Of a DNA stretch of 64,000 nt, positions 1 to 9,665 are shown in pieces. Numbering within the stretch: the stretch's first letter is position 1; every line of letters begins with the position of its first letter. A program made the translations under genes and the position numbers. This DNA comes from Nocardia sp. NBC_00565 (lineage in GTDB: Bacteria; Actinomycetota; Actinomycetes; Mycobacteriales; Mycobacteriaceae). A model generated the notes under the pieces. That model made no database searches and was not told where the DNA came from. It saw only the letters and a list, made by a program, of their open reading frames with translations. The stretch is from the NCBI RefSeq assembly GCF_036345915.1, contig NZ_CP107785.1:3348001-3412000 (forward strand). The letters are read 5' to 3'.

Positions 1-229
1 GGGTTGACCTTTCGGCGCATCCAGTCGGCAGCAGCGTGGCCGGTCCGAACAGCGCGCAACGCGGTAACGCAGGATGTTGTGTACTACAACGATTCTCGTG
101 CTTTCATGGCCAAGTCGGCGACGCCGCGATTCGCTCGGGAGAATTCCGCCCGTTCCCGAAGAGTCTACGCGAATGGGCATCTGCGTACATTGACGGACAG
201 GGCTTCTCCGCCTGGCCTAGCATGTCCGG

Positions 230-1324
230 ATGCAGAACGGGGACGGTCCCGACAGCGGGCAGTTCGGTCTTCTCGACCTCAGCGTCGACCTTTCGGTGCC
301 GGAGGTGTATTCCGGCACCGATTTCACTCTCTACCTCCACGTCAAGAACCCCTTTCCGTCCCGGATCTGGATCCGCTCGGTCGAACTGAGCCTTCCGACG
401 CAACTGAAATGGCGTCCGTCGGCGAAGTTCAATGAGACGGTTGCCACCAGGAAGCGCTGGTGGCGATCGGCCATAGCGGCCCGGCGGCAGATCCGATCGA
501 TCAAGGAGCGCATTAATCACCTGTCGGCCGAACTTGGCGCTCTCAATCCTGATCAGCACGCGAGAGAAGCCGAGATCAGGAGTGAGCTGCAGGCGCTAGA
601 CGCCATCCTGCGGAGGTCGCAGCTCGAAGTCGGGTCGGTCATCGAAGCCGGCGGAGACGCCTCCATTTACATCGAGAACGCGCAGACCTCGGGAAACGTG
701 ATCCTCGCCGCCGAGGGCCAGGGGCGCATCCATATCGAGAGACTCAACGCTGGGAGCGTGGGGCCGGAGCGTGTCCCGCTGCAGGGGTCGTTGCCGAAGG
801 GAGCCTCGCTCGAACCCGGGTGCACGGATGTATGGACGATCAGGCTCGGCAGCGCCAGGAGCCCGTTCTTCATTCCGGCTCAGTACAAGCTGCAGATGAC
901 GGTTATCTACAGCACAACTCCGCCGAAGCCCGAGCAGGTCGGAAGAGACGGGCGCCAGGAGGGCATGGAGGCCGTTTCCGAGCAACTCTATTCGAACACC
1001 ACGGCCTCCACTGTGCAGGTGAAGGCCGCGTTGTGGGCCGTCATCACAGGTGGGGTGATCGGCGGGATCATCGGGTCGGCTGGGAGGTCCCTGCAGGACG
1101 CCAAATCCTTCGACGTCCTTTTCGGGGCGAGAGGCGGGGCGTCGATGGGGGCGCTGGTGCTCGCCGTCATCTTGAGCGGAGCCGCCATCGTGTTCGCCGC
1201 GCGGAAGTCGGACGCGCAGGCATTCATCTCGGTGGAGGATTTCTGGGGTGGACTGCTCGTCGGCTTTCTGATCGGCTATTCGGGGACGGCGGCCTTCAGC
1301 AATATCACGGGTGTTCCCACCTGA
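230..1324 (+). CDS. Uncharacterised protein with a C-terminal membrane domain
   Basis: 364 residues, no family recognised. The first ~70 residues are beta-rich. Residues ~75-125 are rich in charged heptads (ERINHLSAELGALNPDQHAR), suggesting a coiled coil. A beta-rich stretch with a repetitive hydrophobic pattern follows, around IEAGGDASIYIENAQTSGNV. The C-terminal third holds three hydrophobic glycine-rich segments (ALWAVITGGVIGGIIGSAG, GALVLAVILSGAAIVFAA, FWGGLLVGFLIGYSGTAAF) that look like membrane helices. The ATG at 230 is the first start that keeps the whole frame; no strong ribosome binding site is visible. The gene stands alone and the 125 bp after it hold nothing recognisable. Coding character is good (high third-position GC); function unknown. 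Confidence 0.72.
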   Translation: MQNGDGPDSGQFGLLDLSVDLSVPEVYSGTDFTLYLHVKNPFPSRIWIRSVELSLPTQLKWRPSAKFNETVATRKRWWRSAIAARRQIRSIKERINHLSAELGALNPDQHAREAEIRSELQALDAILRRSQLEVGSVIEAGGDASIYIENAQTSGNVILAAEGQGRIHIERLNAGSVGPERVPLQGSLPKGASLEPGCTDVWTIRLGSARSPFFIPAQYKLQMTVIYSTTPPKPEQVGRDGRQEGMEAVSEQLYSNTTASTVQVKAALWAVITGGVIGGIIGSAGRSLQDAKSFDVLFGARGGASMGALVLAVILSGAAIVFAARKSDAQAFISVEDFWGGLLVGFLIGYSGTAAFSNITGVPT

Positions 1325-1466
1325 GAGGTGGTGGCGAGGCCGTTGAGGACCCGATGACAACACCGTCAAGCGGGTCTGTGCGAAGTCAGGCCGCGACTGA
1401 CCGGATAGCTTCGACGACCGCGGCCAAGGCCATCAGCCGGGAAGCGGAGTGAGCGGGCATGGTGGT

Positions 1467-1823
1467 TCATTGGCCGTAGGAGTAACGGAGATCGGCGAAG
1501 AGTATTTGATTGAGGCGGCGGCGGAGGTGCCCGGTCTTACTCGGATCCGGTTCGTCCTGCGCGAGCAGAGTGAACCTCAGCGATGTGCCCCCACTCCCGT
1601 CGGCGGTCAGGTCCAAGCGCACCTGAACGTCGGGAATGCTGGGCCACAATGAGGACCACACGACTGTCGCGGGTTCGTCGGCACTCGAGATCGTGGGTTC
1701 GACTTCGTCGGGGAGCAAGTTGAGCCAGGGGCGAGTCCGGGGCTGTCGGGGTTGCGCCAATGATTTCCAGACCGTGCGTGGGGGCGCGGGCAAATTCCGT
1801 GCTCTCGAACCGATCTCGATCAT
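1467..1823 (-). CDS. SRPBCC-fold small protein
   Basis: 118 residues. The start IEIGSRARNLPAPPRTVWKS and the alternating strand pattern ending in LNQILFADLRYSYGQ match the actinobacterial SRPBCC (START/Bet v 1-like) proteins, which form a hydrophobic ligand cavity. The length is normal for the short subfamily. No catalytic residues can be assigned. It is not clearly in an operon; the next gene upstream on this strand is the polymerase-like gene, which starts more than 1.7 kb away. The role is unknown beyond probable binding of a small hydrophobic ligand. Confidence 0.7.
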   Translation of the reverse strand: MIEIGSRARNLPAPPRTVWKSLAQPRQPRTRPWLNLLPDEVEPTISSADEPATVVWSSLWPSIPDVQVRLDLTADGSGGTSLRFTLLAQDEPDPSKTGHLRRRLNQILFADLRYSYGQ

Positions 1824-1932
1824 TCCAGCAGCGTATGCCTTGCCGGATGGTGCGATTGCCCGAAAGACGTGTCATGGACAGGCGCTACATGGCGGAGCGC
1901 TGCGGATGTGTCGCGCGGTTCACCGCGCATCC

Positions 1933-3594
1933 TCACTTGGCGTCCGCGTAGCACTCCACCACCGCAGTCGTGAAAGGGAACCGCACCGGTGTCAGCCCGA
2001 AGGCGATCCGGCCGGCGGTCTCTGCCGCGGTTGCGATCGCTTCGGCGACCGTTGCGGCCTCCTCCGCCGGGCAATGCACGATGACCTCGTCGTGCTGAAA
2101 GAAGACCAGTTCGGCGCGCAGCCCCGCGCGGGTCATCGCATGACGCAGGCCCGCCAACACCAGAAGCGTCCAGTCGGCGGCGCTACCCTGCACGACGAAG
2201 TTTCGTGTAAAGCGGCCACGAGCACGCGCCGCGGGGGTGTTGCCATACCCGTCGGAATACTGCTGCTCCTGGTCGGATGATGCGGCGGGCGGCGAACAGG
2301 TGCGGCCGAACCAAGTGCGCACCAGGCGGCCCTGCTCACCAGCACTGGCCGCATCGTCGACATACGCCACCGCGGCCGGATAACGGCGACGAAGTTCGGC
2401 CATGTGGGTGAGGGCATCCCCGGAGGTCTGGCCGTAAATGGCGCCCAATAGTGCGACTTTGGCCTGTGCGCGATCGCCACCGAAGGCGCGGACCGCCAGA
2501 TCCGCGTACAGATCTTCGCCGCGCCCGGCCACCTCCATCAGCCCCGGATCGCGGGAGATCGCAGCAAGCACGCGTGGCTCCATCTGGTCGGCGTCGGCGA
2601 CCACCAGGCGCCATCCCGGGTCCGCTCGTATCGCTTGACGGATCACCTTGGGGATCTGCAGGGCACCGCCGCCGTTGGTGGTCCAGCGGCCGGTAACCGT
2701 GCCGCCCGGCAGGTATTCGGGACGAAAGCGGCCCTCGTGTACCCACTGCTCGAGCCAGGACCAGCCGTGGGCGGTGTACAGGCGGTAGAGCGATTTGTAG
2801 GCCAACAGTGGCGCTACCGCAGGATGATCGATCTCCTGGAGTTCCCATTTTCGGGTGGAGGACAACGAGATCCCGACGCGGGCAAAGGCTTTGATGATGT
2901 CGTTGGGTAGGTCGGGCCGGACCCGCACGCCTTCCCCGAAGGCACGCGACACTTCGTCGGCCAGCTCCACCATCCGGCGCGGTTCCATTCCGCCCGAAAT
3001 ACGTTCACCCAGCAGAACGTCGAGCAACTCCCGGTGGACGTGCGCGTGCCAGGGGATCCCGGCTCGGGACATCTCCGTGGCCACCAGCATGCCCGCCGAT
3101 TCAGCGGCGAGGAGCAGCCGCATTCGCTCCGGATATTCGGTCTCGGACGTGCGGGCCACCTGTCCCGCGTAGACCTCCAGCAGCGCGGTGAACTCGTCCG
3201 TGCCGGGTGGTAGCGGCACCGGGCCCGACTCGAACAGGGACGGCTGGGTCTCGGCGGCCCGTACGGGCGCGTCCGGCGGGACAGGCAGATTGTGCAATCG
3301 TGCCCAGGAGGCGGCCAACGAGTGGGCCTGTCCCGACTGGCCCTGCTCGTGGCCGATCAGTAGCGCCTCCGCGGCCTCCACGTCGTAACAGCGGTCGACC
3401 CGCACACCGGCCGCCAGCAAGTGCCGATAGATCTCGGCAGTCGATCGCCAGACCCACCGATCGACCTCTGGGCGTGAACGCACCGCCTCGGCGAGTGAGG
3501 ACTCGCACAGCACCGCCCCCGCGGGCCGACCGTCCTGATCGAGTGGACACAGCCGGGCACCGCCCTCGCCAGTTTCCGCCACCGCCCATCTCAT
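1933..3594 (-). CDS. Bifunctional 3'-5' exonuclease/DNA polymerase (PolA-like)
   Basis: 553 residues from the ATG at 3594 (MRWAVAETGEGG), chosen because family members begin this way; a longer frame opens at 3642. The N-terminal part is a degenerate exonuclease-like domain. The C-terminal part is a family A polymerase. Motif A is DADQMEPRVLAAIS (usual DYSQIELR). The O-helix motif is RAQAKVALLGAIYG, keeping Arg, Lys and Tyr but with Leu where E. coli Pol I has Phe762. Motif C is FFQHDEVIVH (HDE kept). This matches the second PolA-like protein common in actinobacteria, presumed to act in repair or gap filling, beside but not replacing the main PolA. The 5' nuclease domain is absent. The Leu substitution could affect nucleotide selection. 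Confidence 0.88.
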   Translation of the reverse strand: MRWAVAETGEGGARLCPLDQDGRPAGAVLCESSLAEAVRSRPEVDRWVWRSTAEIYRHLLAAGVRVDRCYDVEAAEALLIGHEQGQSGQAHSLAASWARLHNLPVPPDAPVRAAETQPSLFESGPVPLPPGTDEFTALLEVYAGQVARTSETEYPERMRLLLAAESAGMLVATEMSRAGIPWHAHVHRELLDVLLGERISGGMEPRRMVELADEVSRAFGEGVRVRPDLPNDIIKAFARVGISLSSTRKWELQEIDHPAVAPLLAYKSLYRLYTAHGWSWLEQWVHEGRFRPEYLPGGTVTGRWTTNGGGALQIPKVIRQAIRADPGWRLVVADADQMEPRVLAAISRDPGLMEVAGRGEDLYADLAVRAFGGDRAQAKVALLGAIYGQTSGDALTHMAELRRRYPAAVAYVDDAASAGEQGRLVRTWFGRTCSPPAASSDQEQQYSDGYGNTPAARARGRFTRNFVVQGSAADWTLLVLAGLRHAMTRAGLRAELVFFQHDEVIVHCPAEEAATVAEAIATAAETAGRIAFGLTPVRFPFTTAVVECYADAK

Positions 3595-3730
3595 GTCCCC
3601 GAGTCTTGCAGCGGGCACTGACATCGCTGACACACCCGCCACCGTGGCGGGTTCGAGTCGACTTCGCCCACCTAGGAATTCGGCCGACCCGACAACCAGT
3701 GGACAGGAGGCTGAGCCACGCTGACCTACG

Positions 3731-4036
3731 TTGCTGCGGAATGGGACGCATTCCTTGCGGGCGCGGAGTCAGGCCGGGGTGCACAGCTATCACGAACGGA
3801 CTCTCGCCGATATTCCGATAGACGGGCGGGCGGTTGTCGTGCGGGTGCGGGTTCGGCGGCTGGCCTGCTCAACACTGAACTGCTGCATCACGTTTCGTGA
3901 ACAGATGCCTGGGTGTTGTGGAACGTTACCAGCGGCGGACGGTTCGTCTGACTCGGCCGGTGCGGGCGGCGGTGTGGGAGCTGGCCGGACGGGCGGCCGG
4001 CGGTGCGGTTGTCCCGCCGAGCCACAGCGGGTTCCG
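3731..4036 (+). mobile_element. ISL3-family transposase remnant (N-terminal part, frameshifted)
   Basis: One frame (to about 3912) encodes VHSYHERTLADIPIDGRAVV and VRVRVRRLACSTLNC, the N-terminal zinc-finger region of ISL3-family transposases. A second frame continues from about 3913 with VVERYQRRTVRLTRPVRAAV and WELAGRAAG, which is the following part of the same protein. One frame change is needed to join them, and no transposase core (DDE) follows. No terminal inverted repeats were found. This is an old, inactive insertion-sequence fragment upstream of the GH5 gene. Confidence 0.72.
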
Positions 4037-4354
4037 CCGGACATAGTCGACTGGTTACGAGAACTGGTCGAGGCATGCGACCTCGTCGGCGTGCAGCGGA
4101 GTGTCGTGATCGAATCCGGCCAGCGATATATAGCATTTCCGCATCAGCGCCATGGTCTAGACCACCGTGTTCGGATTGATCCACTGCACCAGGACCAAGG
4201 CATGCCCGCGGGTAACAGCCGGTCCGACCGCATTAGACGTACCTGGGGATACAGAAAAGAGGGTTCGACTCCGGGCACTGACATCTTGCGGATCGGCCGG
4301 TAAGGGCCGCCGCGTATCGGAGCGTTTCTCGCTTTAGTCGTCAGCGCCGTAGAA
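4037..4354. other. Intergenic stretch without a supported gene
   Basis: No frame here has convincing coding character. It probably includes further decayed insertion-sequence DNA to the left and the promoter of the downstream GH5 gene to the right. A GGGTTCGACTCC string at about 4261 recalls a tRNA T-loop, but no flanking stems or anticodon arm can be drawn, so no tRNA is called. Confidence 0.4.
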
Positions 4355-4390
4355 GTGCCGTCGGCGCGTACTCGTCGAAAGGTTTGCGCG

Positions 4391-5794
4391 ATGACCATCA
4401 TGTTCTCGACGGCGCGGTGTCTCGGGTTGGTCATGTTGCTGCTGGGACTGGCCACACCGGCCGCGGCGACACCGACGGCTCCGGAACTGGGGCACGCGGG
4501 TCGCTGGCTTACCGACAAACAGGGCCGGGTGGTCACCTTGCACGGCGTGAATATGGTCTACAAGTACCCGCCGTACTTCCCCGCAGCGGGAGGTTTCGGG
4601 GAGAACGACGCCCAGTTCCTGGCGGAGAACGGTTTCAACGCGGTCCGGCTGGGTTTCGCATGGAACGCGGTCGAGCCGCGGCCCGGCATTTACGACGACA
4701 ACTACATCGCGCAGATCGAGCAGACCCAGCAGCTGCTGGCCCGGTACAACATCTACAGCCTTGTCGTATCCCATCAGGACGCGTTCAACGAGTCGGTGGG
4801 CGCGAGTTGGAGTGGGTTCCCCGACTGGGCGACGTTCACCGACGGGTTCCCATTGCAGCCCAACCCAGGCTTTCCGTTGGTCTACTTGACGAGCCCCGCA
4901 CAAAATCAAACGTGGGCGAACTTCTGGCACGATCACGCCGCGCCCGATGGCGTCGGACTGCAGGAACACTATGCGGCCATGTGGGCGCATGTCGCGCAAC
5001 GCTTCGCAGACGAGCCGTACGTGCTGGGCTACGACCTGATCAATGAGCCGTGGCCCGGTTGGGAATACCCGACCTGCATTCCGCATGGCTGCCCCCAGTT
5101 CGAGCGCGGTGCGCTCGCGACGTTCGAAGCGAAAGTGATGAACGCCATCCGCCGAGTCGACCCGAAACACCAGCTGTTCTACGAGCCGTCCATGACCAAC
5201 GACTTCGGTACGCCGGTCTGGATGCCGAATCCCACCGGCGATCCGAACGCGGGGTTGAGCTTTCACGACTACTGCTTCGGCCAGAACGACAACTGCCCGA
5301 GCAACGGATTGGATCGCGCCGCCGCGGACGGCGTTGTCGGGCTGGTGACCGAGTTCGGCGCGACCAAGGATTCGGCGAAGCTGACTCGTCTCGCCGATAC
5401 ATTCGACGACAACATGGTTTCCTGGCTGTTTTGGTCCCAACCGCAGAATCAGACACCTCGTCATCCCCAGGAGCCACCGACCGGACCCAACCTGATAGAC
5501 CCGGCGATCATCCGGCCATATCCACGTGCAATCGCAGGCACCCCGCTGCAGTGGCACTACGACAGCGCGACTGGGACGTTCACCATCCGATACAACGACC
5601 GCCGCGCCGATTCCGGGCAACCGTTCCCCAGTGAAGCCCGCACCGAGGTATATCTGCCGCAGAGCAACTACCCCGACGGCTACCAGGTCGAAATCCAGGG
5701 CGCCGACGTCGTGTCGGTGCCCGATGCCCAGCTACTTCAACTCACCACCAGCCCCGGACAGGACACCGTGCAAGTGACGGTGACGCGACGGTAA
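4391..5794 (+). CDS. Secreted endoglycoceramidase-type glycoside hydrolase (GH5)
   Basis: 467 residues from the ATG at 4391; an in-frame ATG at 4355 would add 12 residues before the signal peptide. The start TARCLGLVMLLLGLATPAAA is a Sec signal peptide with an Ala-X-Ala site. The GH5 TIM barrel runs to about residue 370, followed by a beta-sandwich C-terminal domain. The proposed acid/base is Glu219 in YDLINEPWPG and the nucleophile Glu321 in LVTEFGATKD. The N-terminal HGVNMVYK and NGFNAVRLGFAWNAVEPRPG are typical of the endoglycoceramidase branch, which releases the glycan from glycosphingolipids, so an exported enzyme acting on host or environmental glycolipids is likely. It is a single gene preceded by a transposase remnant. 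Substrate is inferred from the family only. Confidence 0.88.
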   Translation: MTIMFSTARCLGLVMLLLGLATPAAATPTAPELGHAGRWLTDKQGRVVTLHGVNMVYKYPPYFPAAGGFGENDAQFLAENGFNAVRLGFAWNAVEPRPGIYDDNYIAQIEQTQQLLARYNIYSLVVSHQDAFNESVGASWSGFPDWATFTDGFPLQPNPGFPLVYLTSPAQNQTWANFWHDHAAPDGVGLQEHYAAMWAHVAQRFADEPYVLGYDLINEPWPGWEYPTCIPHGCPQFERGALATFEAKVMNAIRRVDPKHQLFYEPSMTNDFGTPVWMPNPTGDPNAGLSFHDYCFGQNDNCPSNGLDRAAADGVVGLVTEFGATKDSAKLTRLADTFDDNMVSWLFWSQPQNQTPRHPQEPPTGPNLIDPAIIRPYPRAIAGTPLQWHYDSATGTFTIRYNDRRADSGQPFPSEARTEVYLPQSNYPDGYQVEIQGADVVSVPDAQLLQLTTSPGQDTVQVTVTRR

Positions 5795-5897
5795 CCGGCA
5801 CCGAGGCCACCTGAGGTTCTCACCGACAGCGTTACCGGTTCCTGAGCAGTCCGAGCGCGTCGCGGGCCACGTCCCAAACATGTGTCAGGTTCCTTGA

Positions 5898-6602
<705 letters not shown>

Positions 6603-6899
6603 TCCCGCCACACGGGATCGTGGGGTGCGTTGCCCGGGCCGGATGCGTCGGGTGTCGGGTGTGGCTCTCAGGCATCTGCCTGGTGTGTGGCTTACTTCGA
6701 TTGGCCGCCCGACACCCCTCGCCGATTCGGCTGTTGATTGAGCATTGCGAACCAGTCGCTGTGTAGGGATTAGGACAGCGAGGTCGTCTGTGGTGCAACA
6801 GGTTTGGTGAGCTCGGTGTACTCCGGAAGCCGCTTGATCTGCTGGCCGTAGAAGTCCAAAATGTTCCAACGCAGCCACCTACCTCCGACCCATGCCCTA

Positions 6900-7630
6900 G
6901 ACAGCGGTTGTGTCATCCGAGTTGAGGGAAACAAGGCCGCAGTAGCCCAGATCTGCGCCCGCCTGGACGGCTTGCCCCCTCGCGATCGAGTTGGCCGCCG
7001 CACGCCTGCGCTCTATGTCGCCAGAACAGATCCTGCGACATCTCGATGACCGCTACTCGTTACTCACCCGCGGAAGTCATAGTGCACCGACGCGGCAGCA
7101 GACGCTGCAATGGTGTATCGACTGGAGCTATGAGCTGTGTGCCCCGGCCGAACAGCGGTTGTGGGCTCGCTTCTCGGTGTTTGCCGGCAGCTTCGAACTC
7201 GACGCCGTCGAGCAGGTCTCCGGCGCGGACCTGGCACCGCAGAGTGCGCTCGATGTGCTGACCTCTCTAGTGGACAAGTCGATCCTGGTCCGGGCGGACA
7301 CGGTCGTGCGCTTCCCGCATGTTCGAAACACTGCGCGACTACGGCCGACAGAAGCTACAAGAGACTGGCGAATACCAGCACCTGCGCCGACGGCAGCTTC
7401 GCCCTCATCCGCGGCAACGTCACCCGCGCATGCTCCTCTCTCGAGCGCGCGGTTCTCTCGAGCGCGCGGTCGAGATACTCCGCTTCAATCTCCAGGCACT
7501 GGCATGGGTAGTCAGGGATGAAGCCAACGACGAGCGCTCCGCCGTATTGATGGGAACCGCACAGAGTCTCTGGCCGACAGCAAGCGACGCAGCAACAATC
7601 TTCCCCAACATGTCACCGTTCCACGAGGAA
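6900..7630 (+). pseudogene. Decayed LuxR/AfsR-type ATPase regulator
   Basis: Pieces of a large NB-ARC/TPR transcriptional regulator occur in order in different frames. [16 protein letters not shown] lies near 6930. After a frameshift comes [20 protein letters not shown] and [15 protein letters not shown] (from 6991), continuing through [20 protein letters not shown]. After another shift comes [17 protein letters not shown] (7322). A join then leads directly to SLERAVEIL and MGTAQSLWPTASDAATIFPN, which normally lie far downstream. The ATPase P-loop, most of the TPR region and the HTH are missing. At least two frameshifts and one large internal deletion are needed, so it is non-functional. The remnant stops next to the 7641-7713 hairpin. 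Confidence 0.8.
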
Positions 7631-7640
7631 TAGGAGCGAA

Positions 7641-7713
7641 GGGATTGCCCCCAGTTTGGTTGATTCCTTCTCCTCGGGCAGGTCAAGGAATCAACCAAAC
7701 CGGGGGCAATCCC
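7641..7713. repeat. 29-bp near-perfect inverted repeat (large hairpin)
   Basis: The left arm is 7641-7669 and the right arm 7685-7713, each 29 bp and matching at 28 of 29 positions as inverted copies, separated by a 15-nt loop. Each arm carries GGGATTGCCCCC at its outer end. It is longer than an ordinary intrinsic terminator and has no U-tract. It sits exactly where the upstream regulator pseudogene is cut off, so it may be the trace of a small mobile element or a strong bidirectional terminator. Confidence 0.85.
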
Positions 7714-8051
7714 GTTGTAGATCTGTGCTCGAGTCCCCTCTCGCGCATGGATTCGCAACAAATCTGTCATTTTTCAGTGCGATGTGTGCGAGTGCACTGA
7801 ATGACAACATTGTGGCGAAGACAAAAGTCGTCGCAATGGTTGACGAAACGATGCTAATCACAGCAAATAAGCAGGCTCCGGATGCATGTCCTCAGCAGTG
7901 ACAAAAGCGGTATGCTAAATCCTTTCGGTGTCGATGACATCGAAATGCTACTGAGCAAGCAGTAGCAGGCGACAGCGACCAGATGCCAAGGCGACCGAAT
8001 GCCCCGCGCCAGAGGATTGTCAACTGAACAAAGCAACCGAGGAGCAGCACC
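7714..8051. other. AT-richer upstream region of the aldehyde dehydrogenase
   Basis: No gene is supported. The stretch around 7735-7925 is clearly lower in GC than its surroundings, as expected for a regulatory region. A TTGACG at about 7839 could serve as a -35 box, but no convincing -10 was found. The downstream ribosome binding site GAGGAG lies at 8040-8045, just before ATG 8052. Confidence 0.35.
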
Positions 8052-9485
8052 ATGACAGTCGTCCAGAACTTCATCGACGGCAAGCTCGTCGACTCGGTCG
8101 GCGGTGCGACGACGGCGCTCGTCGACCCCACCACTGGCGATCAGTACGGCACCGCCCCGGCGTCTAACGAACAGGACATCGACAACGCGTACGCAGCGGC
8201 GGCCAGGGCGTTCTGCGACTGGAAACGCACGACGCCGTCGCACCGCCAGAAGGCGCTGCTCGATTTCGCCGATGAGTTGGAGAATGTCGCCGACGCGCTT
8301 GTCGAGGCCGAGGGCCGCAACACCGGCAAGCCGAACCACCTCACCTTGGCCGCGGAGATCCCGCAGATGCTGGACCAGACCCGGTTCTTCGCGGGGGCGG
8401 CACGGGTTCTGGAGGGCAAGTCGGCCTGCGAGTACCTGGCGGGCCATACCTCGTGGATCCGCCGGGAGCCGATCGGCGTCATCGGGCAGGTGACGCCCTG
8501 GAATTACCCGATGATGATGGCAATCTGGAAGTTTGTTCCCGCGATCGCGGCGGGCAACACCGTCGTGATCAAGCCGAGCGACACCACCCCGGTTACGACG
8601 GTGATGCTGGCCGAGCTGGCTTCCATGCACCTACCGCCAGGCGTGCTCAACGTGGTCACCGGTGACCGGGTGACCGGCGCGGCGGTGGCGGCGCATCCGA
8701 CCCCGAAGATGGTGTCGATCACCGGTTCGGTGGCCGCGGGCCGTGCGGTCGCGGAGTCGGCCGGAGGCCGCCTGAAGCGCACGCATCTGGAGTTGGGCGG
8801 CAAGGCGCCGGTAATCGTGTTCCCCGACGCCGATATTGCTGCTGCCGCCAAGGGCATCGCGGCATCGGGCTATTTCAACGCCGGGCAGGATTGCACGGCG
8901 GCCACCCGGGTGCTCGGTCACGCGTCGGTGGCCGATGATTTGACCGCGGCGCTGGCCGAGCAAGCCGGCAGTGCAACAACGACATTCGGCAAGGCCGCCG
9001 ATGACGAGACCGCCTGGGTGCCACCGGTCAACAACGCCAACCAACTACAGCGGGTGCTCGCCTTCCTCGATGAGGTGCCCGATCACGCTTCGGTCGTGGC
9101 CGGCGGGCACCGGCAGGGCGACCACGGGTATTACGTCGAGCCGACGGTCATCGGCGGGCTGCTCCAGCATGACCGGCTGAGCCAGAACGAGATCTTCGGC
9201 CCGGTGATCACCGTGCAGTCGTTCACCGACGAAGACGAGGCGATCCGATGGGCCAACGGCGTCGAATACGGGCTGGCGTCCTCGGTGTGGACCAAGGACG
9301 TGTCGAGGGCGCTCCGCGTGTCGGCCGCGCTCGACTTCGGCTGCGTGTGGATCAACACCCACACCGCGCTGATCGCCGAGATGCCGCACGGCGGGTTCAA
9401 GTCGTCCGGGCACGGCAAGGACCTGTCGATGTACGGGCTGGAGGACTACACCCGCGTCAAGCATGTGATGGCCAAGATCGACTAG
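8052..9485 (+). CDS. NAD(P)-dependent aldehyde dehydrogenase (aminobutyraldehyde type)
   Basis: 477 residues, full family length. The predicted catalytic nucleophile is Cys281 in [10 protein letters not shown] and the general base Glu247 in [10 protein letters not shown]. The cofactor region has [13 protein letters not shown] and [12 protein letters not shown]. The overall pattern (IDGKLVDS start, short C-terminus ending [12 protein letters not shown]) resembles gamma-aminobutyraldehyde/betaine-aldehyde dehydrogenases, which oxidise omega-amino aldehydes from polyamine breakdown; the exact substrate is inferred. The start is well placed behind GAGGAGCAGCACC. It is a single gene with no amine oxidase or transaminase next to it. 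Confidence 0.9.
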   Translation: MTVVQNFIDGKLVDSVGGATTALVDPTTGDQYGTAPASNEQDIDNAYAAAARAFCDWKRTTPSHRQKALLDFADELENVADALVEAEGRNTGKPNHLTLAAEIPQMLDQTRFFAGAARVLEGKSACEYLAGHTSWIRREPIGVIGQVTPWNYPMMMAIWKFVPAIAAGNTVVIKPSDTTPVTTVMLAELASMHLPPGVLNVVTGDRVTGAAVAAHPTPKMVSITGSVAAGRAVAESAGGRLKRTHLELGGKAPVIVFPDADIAAAAKGIAASGYFNAGQDCTAATRVLGHASVADDLTAALAEQAGSATTTFGKAADDETAWVPPVNNANQLQRVLAFLDEVPDHASVVAGGHRQGDHGYYVEPTVIGGLLQHDRLSQNEIFGPVITVQSFTDEDEAIRWANGVEYGLASSVWTKDVSRALRVSAALDFGCVWINTHTALIAEMPHGGFKSSGHGKDLSMYGLEDYTRVKHVMAKID

Positions 9486-9563
9486 CTGGCCTCGGCCGAT
9501 CATTTTCGCGCTGACCGGCCGCTTTCGTGCAATATCATCGCCGGTTTCGCCGCGCCCAGCCTG

Positions 9564-9607
9564 CGGATGCAGTACGTGGCGGACGCGCGTACTGCATCCG
9601 CAGTACG
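9564..9607. promoter_or_regulatory. Overlapping operator palindromes upstream of the MMPL gene
   Basis: The octamer GCAGTACG occurs at 9569-9576 and 9600-9607 and inverted (CGTACTGC) at 9588-9595. The last two form CGTACTGC-ATCC-GCAGTACG, a perfect 20-bp dyad of the size bound by TetR-family repressors. The first two extend to a perfect 13-bp inverted repeat (9564-9576 and 9588-9600). The array ends 58 bp before the preferred MMPL start. A regulator gene is not adjacent. Confidence 0.65.
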
Positions 9608-9665
9608 CGCAACGGCCTCCACTCGCACGATGCCGACTACAGAGCCGTCGAACGACCATGGCGAC

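Noticed and set aside
4261..4285. tRNA-like T-loop string GGGTTCGACTCC
   Set aside because: No complementary T-stem, acceptor stem or anticodon arm can be drawn around it.
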